From: Atherinomorus stipes
Taxonomy: Eukaryota; Chordata; Actinopteri; Atheriniformes; Atherinidae
Length of the DNA: 64,000 bases
Direction: 5' to 3'
Assembly: GCA_023101725.1 (NCBI GenBank)
Contig: JALJCO010003047.1
Span: 62,001 to 126,000 of the forward strand
This document shows positions 32,051 to 43,164 of the stretch, in pieces. The translations under genes were made by a program, and so were the position numbers. Below the pieces are notes generated by a model. It saw only the letters and a program-made list of their open reading frames with translations. It searched no databases and was not told where the DNA came from. The stretch's first letter is position 1. Each line of letters opens with the position of its first letter.

Positions 32051-32117
32051 GGGAATCAAACCTACACCAGCTGTTGTTTCTGAAGATGGGGCAGCTGCTC
32101 AACCCGGTGAGTTAAAC
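32051..32117 (-). pseudogene. degenerate tRNA-like sequence
   Basis: The minus strand reads AACTCACCGGGTTGAGCAGC (A-box-like) and about 35 nt later GTAGGTTTGATTCCC (close to the B-box GGTTCGANTCC). Spacing and order fit a tRNA or tRNA-derived SINE head. Acceptor-stem pairing is not evident, so this is a decayed copy. Confidence 0.45.
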
Positions 32118-32595
32118 ATGATCCCACCATGTTAAATTTTCAGACGGTGGACACAGATCTCCAGCAAGCTTTTAACCCATGAAGCCATATCTCACAATGA
32201 CACAGTCCTTGAAAAAAAATTTGTGGATCCAAACGGTGATCCAACATTAGACCGGGTCATTCTTGTATCATTATCAACATTTCTTGAAAATTTCATCTGA
32301 ATCTCTTCAGCACTTTCTGAATTATATCGCTAATGGACTGACATCATCGCATTACAGTATCTTCTGGATGGAGGTAATAAAACTACACTGAAACTACTGA
32401 AATGAGCAAATAAATTATTGAAACGTTGAATGAATCAATGGATGAATGAATCAATCAGTCAATTAATCAATCAATGAAAAATCTTCACAGTGGGCGAATA
32501 TAAAATGGATCTATAAATGACAAAACTTTGACTAAATGAACACATGAATGAATATCAATAACTAAAGCACATCAAACTTATAACCCTTTCCCACT

Positions 32596-32947
32596 TAGCC
32601 TGGTACACAAGTCAGTCTGGGTTCCCGCCATTGGAAAGCGCGGGAGGCAGGACTTTATGGTGTCTTTTTCGGTGACTCAGTTTTCTAACCATAAACAGTC
32701 CGAATGGCGGCCACAGAGGAGCGACGATCTAACGATGCCCTTTCAGATGCTACTCTGAGGACTTTCCTCTTACAGAAAGACATTTGCACCACTTCCGGGT
32801 TTCTCTGATTGATTCTCTCTTGTTCAATTTCTTCCTGTTAGTCCCACCTCTCGTCTCGGATTGGAAATCAGTCTCCAACAGAGGGAGCACAGACTGACTT
32901 GCCGTGTATCTCATACATGGCGTTAGTCAGGCTGGTGTACTAGGCTA
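32596..32947. mobile_element. MITE with TAGCCTGGTACAC ends and 9 bp target duplication
   Basis: A 352 bp unit with ends TAGCCTGGTACACAAGTCAG and, inverted, TAGCCTAGTACACCAGCCTG. It is flanked on both sides by TTTCCCACT, a perfect 9 bp duplication of the end of the surrounding element. A 9 bp duplication is typical of Mutator-like elements; the superfamily is inference. A diverged relative lies at 40598-41078. Confidence 0.85.
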
Positions 32948-33265
32948 TTTCCCACTGGCCAAAAAACTTGTTTAAATCTGCGAACAGTTGGCTTTTAGTG
33001 GCGATGGGAAAGGCGTCAAACGACTCGGCAAGCAACGCAGGTTAAAGTCGCCTTCAAACAGCTTGGCTCCGATCGGCATGCAGTGGGAACGCCAGAACCG
33101 GCTTGAGCTGCGATTTTACGTGATGATGCTGGACAGAGTGCGCCACATCATGACATCGCAACAGTCACGTTCAAAGACTGTAACCTGGGTTTTACACCGG
33201 GTCTGTGCACACTGCGTACCGGGCCGCACCACGGCTTTGCATCAGCCCTCACAGCGCAAGCATTT

Positions 33266-33562
33266 AAGCTGGATTTATACTCGCGCGTTGTCTGCGTAAC
33301 TGCCGTAGCTGCATGTCGGCAGCTATTGTTGCTCTAAAAGAGGAAATACATGCGGGAGCTGAAGCGAACCATCGGGGTGAATAAAAACTCCACCCTGTGG
33401 AGTTTACTGGTGGATGACAGCCCTACTGTTGCCTGCAGATCTGGAAAAGAAACTGCAGCATGACGCCGTAATCCTACGCTTGAGTAAAAGCACACACTGC
33501 CTCTGCGCCAGCTATGCAGACCCGACTGGACGCCGACAACGCGCGAGTATAATCCAGCTGTA
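33266..33562. mobile_element. MITE with AGCTGGATTTATACTCGCGC ends
   Basis: About 297 bp with long inverted ends AGCTGGATTTATACTCGCGC (from 33268) and, at the right, the complement of AGCTGGATTATACTCGCGCG. Flanked by TTA and GTA. A PIF/Harbinger-like MITE is plausible. It lies inside the CTTTCCCACTG element. Confidence 0.75.
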
Positions 33563-34554
33563 CTAGATCCGCAAGATCACGGGATTACATGTTAATAAAA
33601 GGACACTCTGCCTGTCTGGTTCTTCTTTCTTTCTCCTGGATTGGTCTTTGTCAGTATTGTGGAACTACCATGGGTTGGTATTTTCCCAATGGTTAGTTTT
33701 GTCCACGTTTGCTTTTCATGACAAGGATTTCTCATCATTAACTCATAATCTGGTTCATTAAGAGCTCTGTGGTTGCGGTTGTCTAAGTGCAGAGCACTCA
33801 AAATCACTTTGTTTCTATACCTCAAATTCAGAGCCTAACTCAACATCATGCTCAGATTGCCAGATTCAGATGTTTAGCAGTTGAAAATGAACATTGGCTT
33901 TTATTCATGAAGGTACCGGATGTTTTACATTGAATCCTCTGTCTAACTTCCTGTCTGGTCTGATCTGAAAAACTGAAATAATTCGGTGTCGGTGTTTGCT
34001 CCGTCAAAAATAGAGCTGATGCGTATATTTAGTGCAGCGGTGCGACATGACGGAGCGGCGACGGGCCGTTCACGCGCTGCGGCGTGCTCAGTGTCAGTCA
34101 AACCGCTGACTACAATGGGCGCGTTTAGCTGTGCATAAGCGCTCACGCACCCGGTGTAAAGCCTGGGTAGAGTTCATGTCTCATAACGTACCAAAACAGC
34201 TCTGCTTCGGCCACAAATGCATGTCGCTCACGTTCCATCGCTAAAAAGTCACTCACTGACTTCCAGACGACTTTTTGAGGACAAGCAAAGGTTCAAAACA
34301 AGAAAGCACACTGACTACGGCCTGAATCGCTCTCCATTGTTCATTTTCCTGATTTCTATTTCTACTGATGACATCATCAACGCAAACCCAGCGTGATGAC
34401 CTCACCAGACATGCAGCAGTGGGGACAGAGGCCACGCAGGGGGGCATACTGGGATATTTTGTTGTCAATGGGAAAATAATCTAATACCAGTTGTAAAGAG
34501 GGTCAACCAGGGTTTGAAAACCCACGTGGACCCGCTAATTTCAGTGGGAAAGCA

Positions 34555-35460
34555 GCTTAAAGAATACTGTGATGTAAAGTAGTGAATGAAAGACTGCACC
34601 AAAAACTAGAAGTATATGAACAAAGCAGTGAACTGATGAAGTGGTGACTGACTGTAACAACTAAAATAAAACATCTTTTTTAAGTGATAAATGATGAGCA
34701 AGTGAAGAAAACATGAGAAAATGACTTCCTACACAGAGAGGACGATTCAGACAGACGCAGCCTCAGCCAGCAGCTAAATTTAATCCAACTCATGGAAGAT
34801 ATCTGCATGTAAACTATTCCAGTACCAGTGACACATTTGGCATGAGGAAAATATGACCGGCATCTCTTTGTGTGTGTGTGTGTCTTTGTTCATGAGGTCG
34901 TCATGGCCAAATCCCGTCCTCATGACAGAACGGAAGGGATCAAAAGGGAAGGAAGGCCTCTCTAAAGTCTGAAAACAAGCATGGGTCCTTTGGATGCCAC
35001 ACTGGGATTCTCACCCTCTTTCACTCTGCATGGCTCTTTCTATATCCTCCACATTCACAAATCCACACGGGAAATTTGTCTCGGACGACATTTCGTTTGA
35101 TCAATCCTGTTGGCTCCCATGTCTCCTGTTGTAAGACCGATTTTCCTGCATCCTTCCTGGAAAAACCGTACGATTAATCCTTTCCAGTATTAAAGGGAGA
35201 GCAACGTCAGCCATTCTCTAAATTTTCAATATTAAGATTCTTTCTTCCAAACTGGTTTGCCTCTTTTCACTCCACCTGCATGTTTGCAGGTCCACCAAAA
35301 CAGTCATTCCTATCTATCATTTAAAAAAAAAAAAGTGCATTTGTCAGCTTTAATAAAAGAAAAGCTAAAAATTAGGACAAACAGACCTAAAGCATCTCAG
35401 ATGCTGTACTGGTGGAGGCAACACAAACAACATGCTACATGCATGTTAGCCGATTCATGT
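34555..35460. other. unassigned DNA
   Basis: Non-repetitive, AT-rich. A non-repetitive block at 34985-35180 could be regulatory. No exon recognised. Confidence 0.35.
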
Positions 35461-36018
35461 CACTGCAAAAACCCAAATGTTTTCTAAGTATATTTTCATA
35501 ATTTCCATTCAAAATATATCATCACATTCAAAATAACACAAACCCCCCTGAAAAGAAACAGGTTGCATCTTTTTTTTTTTTTTTTTCTTTCCATAAATCT
35601 TATCAAGAAAATGTTGCTTGTTCTATTGTCAGAATTGTTTGCTTGTTACAAGCAAAAATATCTTGGCCACTCTTTTTTTTTTTTTTGTTATACTTGTATG
35701 ATGCCCGAGGGAAATTAGGGCTCTGCATTTTACCCATCTCTGTACTGTGAGTATCAGAGAGCAGTGGGCTGCTACTTAAAGCGCCCGGGAGCAGTTGGTG
35801 GGGGTTAAAGTAAGAAAAAATAAAAAAAATTCTGCCAATAGAAAACTGAAATTTTCTTGATAAGATTTCTTGAAATAAGATGGATTTGTCTTAAAACAAG
35901 TTTATATGTCTCAGTAAAATGTTTCTCTTCGGGTGATTTTGTCTTATTTTAAGTTTGATGAGATATTTTGACTAAAAATGAGAAAAATATACCTGGTAAG
36001 ATTTGAGTTTTTGCAGTC
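35461..36018. mobile_element. foldback MITE (CACTGCAAAAACTC), copy 1, interrupted
   Basis: The ends CACTGCAAAAAC and GAGTTTTTGCAGT are inverted. Arms share TTCTTGATAAGAT / ATCTTATCAAGAA and TTCTGCCAATAG. A ~130 bp foreign segment (about 35680-35815, with GGGCTCTGCATTTTACCC and AAAGCGCCCGGGAGCAG) splits the fold. That segment is itself a familiar fish interspersed repeat. Confidence 0.8.
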
Positions 36019-36189
36019 TTACAATGTTTGAGCAGTCTACAGTTAGCTGTGTTGCTAAATAATGCTGCATAGAGAAGTGATGCTAACGACACTCACCGTG
36101 TAAAATTAGCTTGTCAGCATGCTAATGTTACAGCTCCCAGTAATGTTCCAGTTTCCACTGGTGATAAAACTACTTGGTTTTGTGTTTTG

Positions 36190-36545
36190 TTTCATAGGCA
36201 ACTGTTAGATGTCTTGTTTTTGTTTGGAAACTTCTTTTTTTGTTAACCCTTTACGGCTTTTCTTTTAATTATCTTTCATACTTTAGATGTTGGTGAAGTA
36301 GTTTGAGTTGGGATAAAGAGGTTTTCCTTTGAAGATGTGTATGTTTGTAGAAAAGCTTGTTGGTGCTGCTTTGTTTTTGTTTTTCCTTCAGTCGCTTACG
36401 AGGCCAGCTTTTGATTTGTTTTTGTTCATTATTGATGTTTTGGACTGGTCACTTCTTTTGTTTTTAGGTAAAGCTAATTGTTGTTTAACTTTTTTGTTGG
36501 CTTGAGCAGCACCACTAACTGCTGACTTCCTCGTAACAGCTAACA
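36190..36545 (+). repeat. T/G-rich interspersed repeat
   Basis: Shares TTGGTGCTG and TTGAGCAGCACCACTAAC, in the same order, with 42740-43160 (TTGAGCAGCATCACTAAC). Probably the T-rich tail of a retroelement family; class unknown. Confidence 0.45.
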
Positions 36546-38264
36546 TTTGCTAAACAGTATGAAAACTGTACAGCTCAGACTGAAGAAAATGAAATTCACT
36601 TTGCAGATTAAAGTGAGCAAAACATTAAGCTCTCACATACGACATTTCAACTTTTAATAGCAGGGTAAGCAAAAGAAATAATGGTTCGTTACTACTGTAG
36701 TAGCATATTTAAAAGAGTAAATTGAGATACAACCTCTTCTGTATCACCAAACATTTAAACTGTTATTTCTTTAATTTGACACTGAATGGGTTATATTTAG
36801 AGTTCCTATCAAATTTGTTGAGGTGCATTAGCAAAAAAGTCTATATCTCAAATATTTAGCGAAATTTTACACAGATATCCATCAGTTTTCATTTAATCTA
36901 AAACACCAAAGTTTTTCATTTTCATATCAGTAACTCTTTTTTTTTCATTTACTTTACAACATCTGCTATTATACGTTTTAATTAAATGCTTTTTGAGATG
37001 AAGAGAATTAATCCATAACATAAGGCTCACATGTCCAGCAGCCTGCGCTGGAATGGAGCTTATTCTCATTTACTTATTTTCTTTTAAACTTAGTGTTCAG
37101 CAAAATAAAGCGCCATGGCTCTGTGTTTAATTTCCAATTGGCAGAATCAAATCCCAACATCTGTAGATCTTTTTAATGATCAATATTCACCTCATCACGG
37201 TTACATATGGTCTGTGAGAACAGCCCAAGAAAACTACGTTCACATTAAAAACACTGTTCCTCACAAAGTCCATCAGCATTCGCCAAAGTCCACACAACAC
37301 CTGGTGCTACCATCTGAAAACAATAATCTTTAAATTCAGCATTATGAAGGATTTCATTACAAAGTTTGAGATATATGGATAAGTTAAGTGTTTTTTTTCT
37401 GGAAATGATCAAAAACATGTAACAGCTGTTGTTTATAGCAGTCATTAGGATGACTGGCACATGGCAAGCTGAGAGCGTTTAATGGTGTTTATCATGTGAA
37501 GTTTAAATAATGGAAGGAGATATGTGCATGACATGAACACACCATAAAGTTGCAGCTTGAACTTTACTGAAGAGCAACTTAGTTCTTTTTAAATCTGATC
37601 TCAGCTGACACGTATTGTCAGTCACAGCATAAATCAGAGCTAAAGGAATAAATGTAAACTTAAAATTACATCTGTAAGCTCTAACCTATATTAGTTCAAG
37701 ATACATTAGGACGTTAAGTCGTTTTGCACGATTCTTTCGGTGTTCTGGTTCTTGTCATAGATGGAAATCGTGTGCTGAACTTGATTTTGTCCATCCAGTG
37801 CCAGAAATGACGCGTTAAGTCAGTAATGCACTTGCTTTTAATCATTCGAGCATGAATGATGGCAGATTCACTCATCCTGCATCTATCTGTGCACACCTTC
37901 CGAAATCAAAGGTCTTTACGGATCAGCAGGGCTCCAAATGAACCAGCCAATGAGAGTAGTAGATTCCCATAATATTTATGCAAGTCTTGTTTTCTTTTGG
38001 GCAAAAGAAACCAGATTATAAGTGCAACTGAATGTAGTCTTCAGGTAACAGCCTTGATACACCAGAAAGTGAACAATTACACTTAGGTTTTTAGGCAGTT
38101 ACAAGAATCAAAGAGGTCAAAAAGCAAGTAAGCCCCAATAAATCCAGTATCGTCCACAGCAAACCTTTTATCAGATGCAGTTTGTTCTTCTCTCTTTCCC
38201 ATTGTTTATGTACTTAAAGTAAAAGAAACGTATGCTTAAAGAAGAAATGGACAGCGGGACTGAC
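36546..38264. other. unassigned DNA, possible intron/flank
   Basis: AT-rich without recognised repeats. A block at 37700-37890 looks unusually non-repetitive. Lies downstream (minus-strand sense) of the candidate exon at 38265. Confidence 0.35.
37700..37890. promoter_or_regulatory. candidate conserved noncoding element
   Basis: Balanced composition with TGACGCGTTAAGTCAG and GCTTTTAATCATTCGAGC. No repeats, no convincing frame. Inference from texture only. Confidence 0.22.
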
Positions 38265-38323
38265 CTGATGGCAGTGTGGGTTGGACTCCCTGCCGTACGA
38301 GTATGAACTCCTCTCTGTTTTAC
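38265..38323 (-). CDS. candidate internal coding exon (59 nt)
   Basis: On the minus strand a good acceptor (TTCTTTTCTTCCTGCAG) precedes the 59 nt segment, and CATCAG|GTCAGT is a good donor. One frame with a two-base carry-in reads KTERSSYSYGRESNPHCHQ and ends at a codon boundary. A second frame (VKQRGVHTRTAG...) is also open; the third has an immediate stop. The Ser/Tyr-rich peptide looks coding-like, but I cannot assign it to a family. No neighbouring exon with matching phase was found, although a minus-strand coding-like segment lies about 20 kb upstream at 58002-58130. It could be an exon of a large gene or a lucky splice-like match. Confidence 0.4.
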
Positions 38324-38437
38324 CTGCAGGAAGAAAAGAAGATGCAGTTTAGGAAACATTTCAGAAAGGACCAACCTTTACATTCAGTGTAAAATCTTCA
38401 CTGGTTGAGAAAAGAAACTGTTACACTTCACTTAAAT

Positions 38438-39050
38438 CAGTTGTTTTAAAACTTGGGGTCGCAGGATAATTCCAGAGGGTCATCAGACAATTTAAAAAAA
38501 AAAGAGAATAAAAAATTATCAATACATTTATCAAATAAATTTGGGATTAATCTGTGACATTAACACATTGATTTTTTTAAAACTATTGCATAAATAACTG
38601 AGTTATTACTAATACCATATCTAAAATCTGAATTTGGCATTATCTCAGCAAGAGAAGCTGATTTTGGGCATGTTGGTTTTTTTGTCACAGCGGTGAACTG
38701 AATTCACCAGAAAACATTTATACTCCTTATTTATGAAGTTTCTGGTTAGTTTTCAGCTCTTACATTTAGATTTTTTACCAGAAACAAAACAAAAAAGATA
38801 CAAATTTGGCCCTATCTTGGTGAGAAAAGCTGAATTGTGGCTTGGAATTTGGGTGCTTTTTCAGTAGCTAACATTATCCACCAAAATCCACTTTACTCTC
38901 CTTATTTACTAAGATGAGACAGTTTCCAAGCCTCACATGAAAAGAATGACCACACAATCAATCACTCTGTCATCGGGTGGGGGTGGGTGGTCATGAACAC
39001 CAATGTATGTTATTTTGGAGGTCGCGCTTCAAAAAGTTTGAAGGCCATTA
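38438..39050. mobile_element. hAT MITE (CAG..TTTT..AAACTTGGGGTCGC ends)
   Basis: The left end is CAGTTGTTTTAAAACTTGGG followed by GTCGC. The right end has GGTCGCGCTTCAAAAAGTTT, an imperfect inverse. The two halves share ATCTTGGTGAGAAAAGCTGA-like blocks. This is the layout of fish hAT MITEs whose ends read CAGNGTTTTTCAAACTTTGG. The target duplication is not clear. Confidence 0.65.
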
Positions 39051-39098
39051 ACTTCAATGTTCTTTCTATAGGGGAAAAAAATGAGACGATGACAAAGT

Positions 39099-39387
39099 TT
39101 AACCCTTTAACACCATTGTATCATTTCTGATAGGCCGCCACAGTTTATCAGACCTATTGCATCACCATATGGCAAAAAAGAAATCCTGTTGTATTCAATC
39201 TGATTTTTGTCTTCTGCCACCTAGTGGACACCTTTTGCATTAGAATCATTCTGCTATCACATGATAATACTTGTAAAAAATATTCTTTTATTTATCTATA
39301 TTTTATTAAAGGGCCAAATAAAAAAGCAAGATCAGGAAAACTAGAGTTTTCTGCCCATTTTTTTTAAGTCAGGCAATAAAAGGTTAA
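39099..39387. mobile_element. TTAA-target MITE (TTAACCCTTTAACACC ends)
   Basis: A 289 bp unit with TTAA at both borders, left end TTAACCCTTTAACACC and right end GCAATAAAAGGTTAA. TTAACCCTTT fits piggyBac-like ends. Confidence 0.7.
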
Positions 39388-40597
39388 ATCTGTTCTTTTG
39401 CTCATTCATTTCTTTTTCTCTTTTTCTTAAAATCCCCAAGTTTGTTTTTCTTGTTTGTCAATTCTTTTCAGATCCACCGATTGTGAAAATAACCCGAATA
39501 GTGTAATTTAACAGTTGATTCATGAAAGAATATTTTTTTCTTGACTTCAATGGCTCATTAAGTTATATTTAATCTACTCTTGATGGGAATTTTGGCTTAA
39601 TGAGACCAGGTCAGAGAATATTAATGTCTCCCAATAACTTTGAAAGTGTTTTGAACCAACTGGTCCCGCAACACTGTCCTAAAATAACATTTTTATTGAA
39701 ACTGTTGACAGTTTGACAGACAAATGCATTAATTAAGCATTATAAGAATCAAATAGCATTAAATAAACAGCAGTGTGTTAATGGATTTGGTTCCCAAGGA
39801 AGGGCTCACACAAAAAACTGTTTATTCAAAAGAAGCTAAAGCTAGTTTTTCAGGTTGAAGAGTGTGAATCTGTGTTTGTGTGGTCGGCACTACAAAACAA
39901 ACATGTTAGCAATGCATAGATACATATACAGAAGTAAAAGTGATTGACACTTCAAGCACACATGTTGATTTCTTTCCTTTAAGTGCACTCTAAATGTGAA
40001 GTAAAATCAGATCTTTCATAAAAATACAGATAAGAGAACCAGGAAGCACATCTCACCCGATCCACAAGATGATTGGGTGAGAAAGAACTACCTCATCTGA
40101 GGAATTTCTGTAATGATTAGTGGAGACATACAGAACATACTTCATTCTGTGTCTCGCTGAACGGGTTTGAGTCCATGGAGGCTCATTAGTACTTACTGAG
40201 CAACTGTACAAACTAACCTAACACATTATCAGAACAGAAGTTAGTTGTCACCTGAAGAAATACATGGGACTGACGATGTTATAGACTGGACATGCTTCAT
40301 GGTCTATTTTCTTCCTTTCATTGTAGGATTTGTTGATGGCACCATACAGAGCATGACCTCCACACTTAGAGTTCAGACACCACAAAACAGTAATTGATAG
40401 AAAGAAAATACACTCACAACTACAGATGGACAGCAAATCCAAAGAATAGCCTGAACCCTTGATCCATAAAGTGTGAGGATCAGGTGGCTTGTTTTCCTGT
40501 GGGTGCCATTTCAGTGCGATCATTTGGTTTCTTTTGGTTCACAAGTCAATCCAACTGAACTCCTTCAGTTTAAGGAAATTTGGATTAATGCTGGTTG
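39388..40597. other. unassigned DNA
   Basis: AT-rich. A 91-codon minus frame (40248-40523) with Cys-rich residues is open but has no recognised domain or splice context. No transposon ends. Confidence 0.35.
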
Positions 40598-41078
40598 GTA
40601 TCAACCTGACACACCAGCAAGACTAACGAGAATCACAGCAAGTCAGTCTGGGCACCCTCAGTTGGAAGCTGATTTCCACCTTGGTAAAAAATTGACCGGA
40701 CCAATCATAGCGTGGGAGGCGGGACTTTGTGATACTTCTTTTCACCGACTCATTTTCTAGCTATAACAGTCAAGATGATGGCCACAGAGGAACGACAATA
40801 TAACGATACCCTTTCCAGTGGTGGCTTCAACCAACTATACCTCAACTTCAGTCACTGCTAGCTGGGCACTTAACACCTCTTCAAATGAATCCGGTGTTAA
40901 AAAGCTACTGCATAACCAAAATATTTACAAGATTAAACCAGGCTAAAATAGTCTGGGATCCCAAGGCTGAACCCAATGGTTTATTAGGGGGTCACTTAAA
41001 CAAAAGATGCCCAGACTGACTTTCCGTGTATCTCATACATGGTGTTTTTTAGGCAAGTGTACCAGGAGAGGCTGGTTT
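40598..41078. mobile_element. diverged TAGCCTGGTACAC-family MITE
   Basis: The left (CACACCAGCAAGACTAACGA, AAGTCAGTCTGGGCACC) and right (CAGACTGACTTTCCGTGTAT, CAAGTGTACCAGGAGAGGCT) parts match the end sequences of 32596-32947. The inside shares GATGGCCACAGAGGAACGAC. More diverged, and it contains extra sequence. Confidence 0.65.
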
Positions 41079-41154
41079 TTGTTGTGTAGAAGAGATTCTG
41101 CTGCTTGAGACGAATAAAATTAGCTCCAACCACTTTCTATCAATGTTCTAAGAG

Positions 41155-42718
41155 CCACTATACATGCACCAGTCACTTTATTAGGTCTAATCAGCCAAAC
41201 ACATGGCAGTCACTCAATGTAAACATGTTCAAGACGACTTGCTGAAGATCAAACTGAGCATCAGAATGAGGAAAGAAGGGGATTTAAGTGGCTTTGAACA
41301 TGGCATGGTTGCTGGTATTTCACAAAATTGTTGATCTGCTGAGACTTTCACACACAAGCATCTCTGAGGTTGACAGAGAATGGTCTGAAGAAGAGAAAAT
41401 GTCCAGTGAGCAGCAGTTGTCTGGAACAGAATGTCTTGCTGGTGTCAAAGTCAGAGGAGAATGGGCAGACTGATTGGAGATGATAGAAAAGGCAACAACA
41501 GTAACTAAAAAAATAAGCACTGGTTCCAACCAAGATACGCAGAACAGCATCTCTGAACACACAACATGTCCAACCTTGAAGCAGATGGACTACAGCAGCA
41601 GAAGACCACACCGGGTGCCACTCCTGTCAGCTAAGAACAGGAAACTGAGGCTACAATTCACACACTCACCAACACTGGACAAAAGAAGATGGAGAAACGT
41701 TGCTGGTCTGATGAGTCTCCACTCTAGCTCCAGATTCAGATGCTCGGCTGAGAATTTGGTGGAAACATCATGAAAGCATGGATCCATCCTGCCTTGGATC
41801 AAGGCTTCAGGCTGCTGGTGTAATGGTGTGAGGGAGGTTTTCTTGGCCCACTTTGGGCTCCTTAGTACCAACATGGCGGTTTAACCACCACAGCCTACCT
41901 GAGTATTGTTGCTGACCATGTCCATCCCTTTATGACCTTTATAATCGGACAAATCCGCATAATTTTTGTGATGCTATCATGTCAATATGGAGCAAAATCT
42001 CTGAGGAATGTTTCCAAAACCTTGTTGAATCCACAAGATCGAGAATTAAGGGCACGGTCTCATGGGTTTGCCCATACAAACTAGACTTGAACGATCTGGA
42101 TTCTCGCAGCAGGGGTCAGACAACTCTGCGCGGTCTCATGGTTGTTTTCTGAAACGTTTTGAGGATGAAACTGTCGTCATCACACCGTGATGCAAGTAGA
42201 AGAAGACGGCAAAACTCCAGTCCAGCTGGTGGCGTCACCACCTGTTAGAGTGCGATGCCTGTCACTAATAGACAATCTATGCACGTACATGCATCGAGCA
42301 TGCTGACACAGAGAGAGCCAGCATGAAGTTTCGAGAAACTTGTTCTGTGTGTCTCATTACTCGTAGTGCGTGAGGGATGTCTAATTTGGGAGAAGCGTCA
42401 GCAGGGAGCTAACAGAGACAAACAATCGCTGCCAGAGATCCAACACCACCCCTTTTTCCCTCTTCACCCCCCTTGTGTCAAACGTTCCGGATATTCCAAT
42501 CGTGCAGACGGCCTCTTCCAACCATTGCGTTCTGACAACTGTTCCAGACTCTTAGTGCGGTCGCATGGCGCAAATAAATACTGATCTAATCCCTTTTCTG
42601 GTCTTGAAAACGTTTTAATCGTGACCGTGTCCGTGTGATCATACCCTAAGGAAGTTTTGAAGGGAAAAAGGGTACAATCTGGTACTTTGACGGTTGACCC
42701 AATAAAGTGTATTATTGT
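41155..42718 (+). mobile_element. decayed Tc1/mariner-type element (CACTTTATTAGG ends)
   Basis: The left end CACCAGTCACTTTATTAGGT and right end ACCCAATAAAGTGTATTATT are inverted. The middle contains scrambled transposase sequence: blocks such as GGATCCATCCTGCCTTGGAT, CACAGCCTACCTGAGTATTG and GCTATCATGTCAATATGGA are hallmarks of this fish family as I remember it. The protein frames are full of shifts (41288-41473, 41474-41773, then others), and the part encoding the second catalytic Asp is deleted near 41945. A ~600 bp foreign block sits near the right end. Confidence 0.75.
42056..42655. other. unidentified insertion inside the Tc1-like element
   Basis: Interrupts the family sequence between GAATTAAG (42050) and GAAGTTTTGAAGG (42651 onward). 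TAAGG at both junctions may be a 5 bp duplication. CGGTCTCATGG occurs twice near the left end and a related CGGTCGCATGG near the right. No clear TIR or protein. Confidence 0.5.
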
Positions 42719-42739
42719 TACCTCGACCTGATTAACATC

Positions 42740-43160
42740 ATCTGTTTGGGCTTCTTTAGTTTTGATTTCCAGGTCTTTCTGTTGGTTAATGGTTTAGTTG
42801 CTAGATCCCCGTTAGTTGTCTTTGTTTGTGTTTGACACTGGGTTTGTGCTGAAGTTGGGATACTGTAGCTAGGCCTTGTTTTGTCATGGTTGGGTTTTGG
42901 TTACAGTTTTCAGCTTATTGGTGCTGATCCTTTCCCTTTTTGGTTTGTAGAAATTACAGATTAGGTTTGTGTTGGTTTTCCCCCGTTTGGGCTCTCTTTA
43001 GTTTAGGTTTTGTCTGTCTTTTAATTTCATTCGTTTGAGCAGCATCACTAACCCCAGCTCCTTTTTCAGGTTTTGTGTTTACGCCTTTAATTCACCTCCT
43101 GAACAATAAAAATATCTTTACTCCACCGTTCCATCTGAAACCAGTCTTTTTGAGCTGGGA
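42740..43160 (+). repeat. T/G-rich interspersed repeat
   Basis: Same family as 36190-36545 (shared TTGAGCAGCA.CACTAAC). It ends with AACAATAAAAATATC and GAGCTGGGACGTAACAG. Likely a retroelement tail; class unknown. Confidence 0.45.
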
Positions 43161-43164
43161 CGTA

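Larger units (their letters stand above)
32586..34551. mobile_element. large MITE-like element with CTTTCCCACTG ends
   Basis: The left end has CCTTTCCCACT, the right end read on the minus strand GCTTTCCCACTGAAATTAGC. Between them is CpG-rich sequence (33000-33230, 33990-34250) unlike the AT-rich flanks. Two other MITEs sit inside. No transposase is recognised. TIR similarity is short, so the limits are tentative. Confidence 0.45.

Noticed and set aside
40248..40523. 91-codon Cys-rich minus frame considered as an exon
   Set aside because: No splice sites in frame and no family match; left as unassigned DNA.
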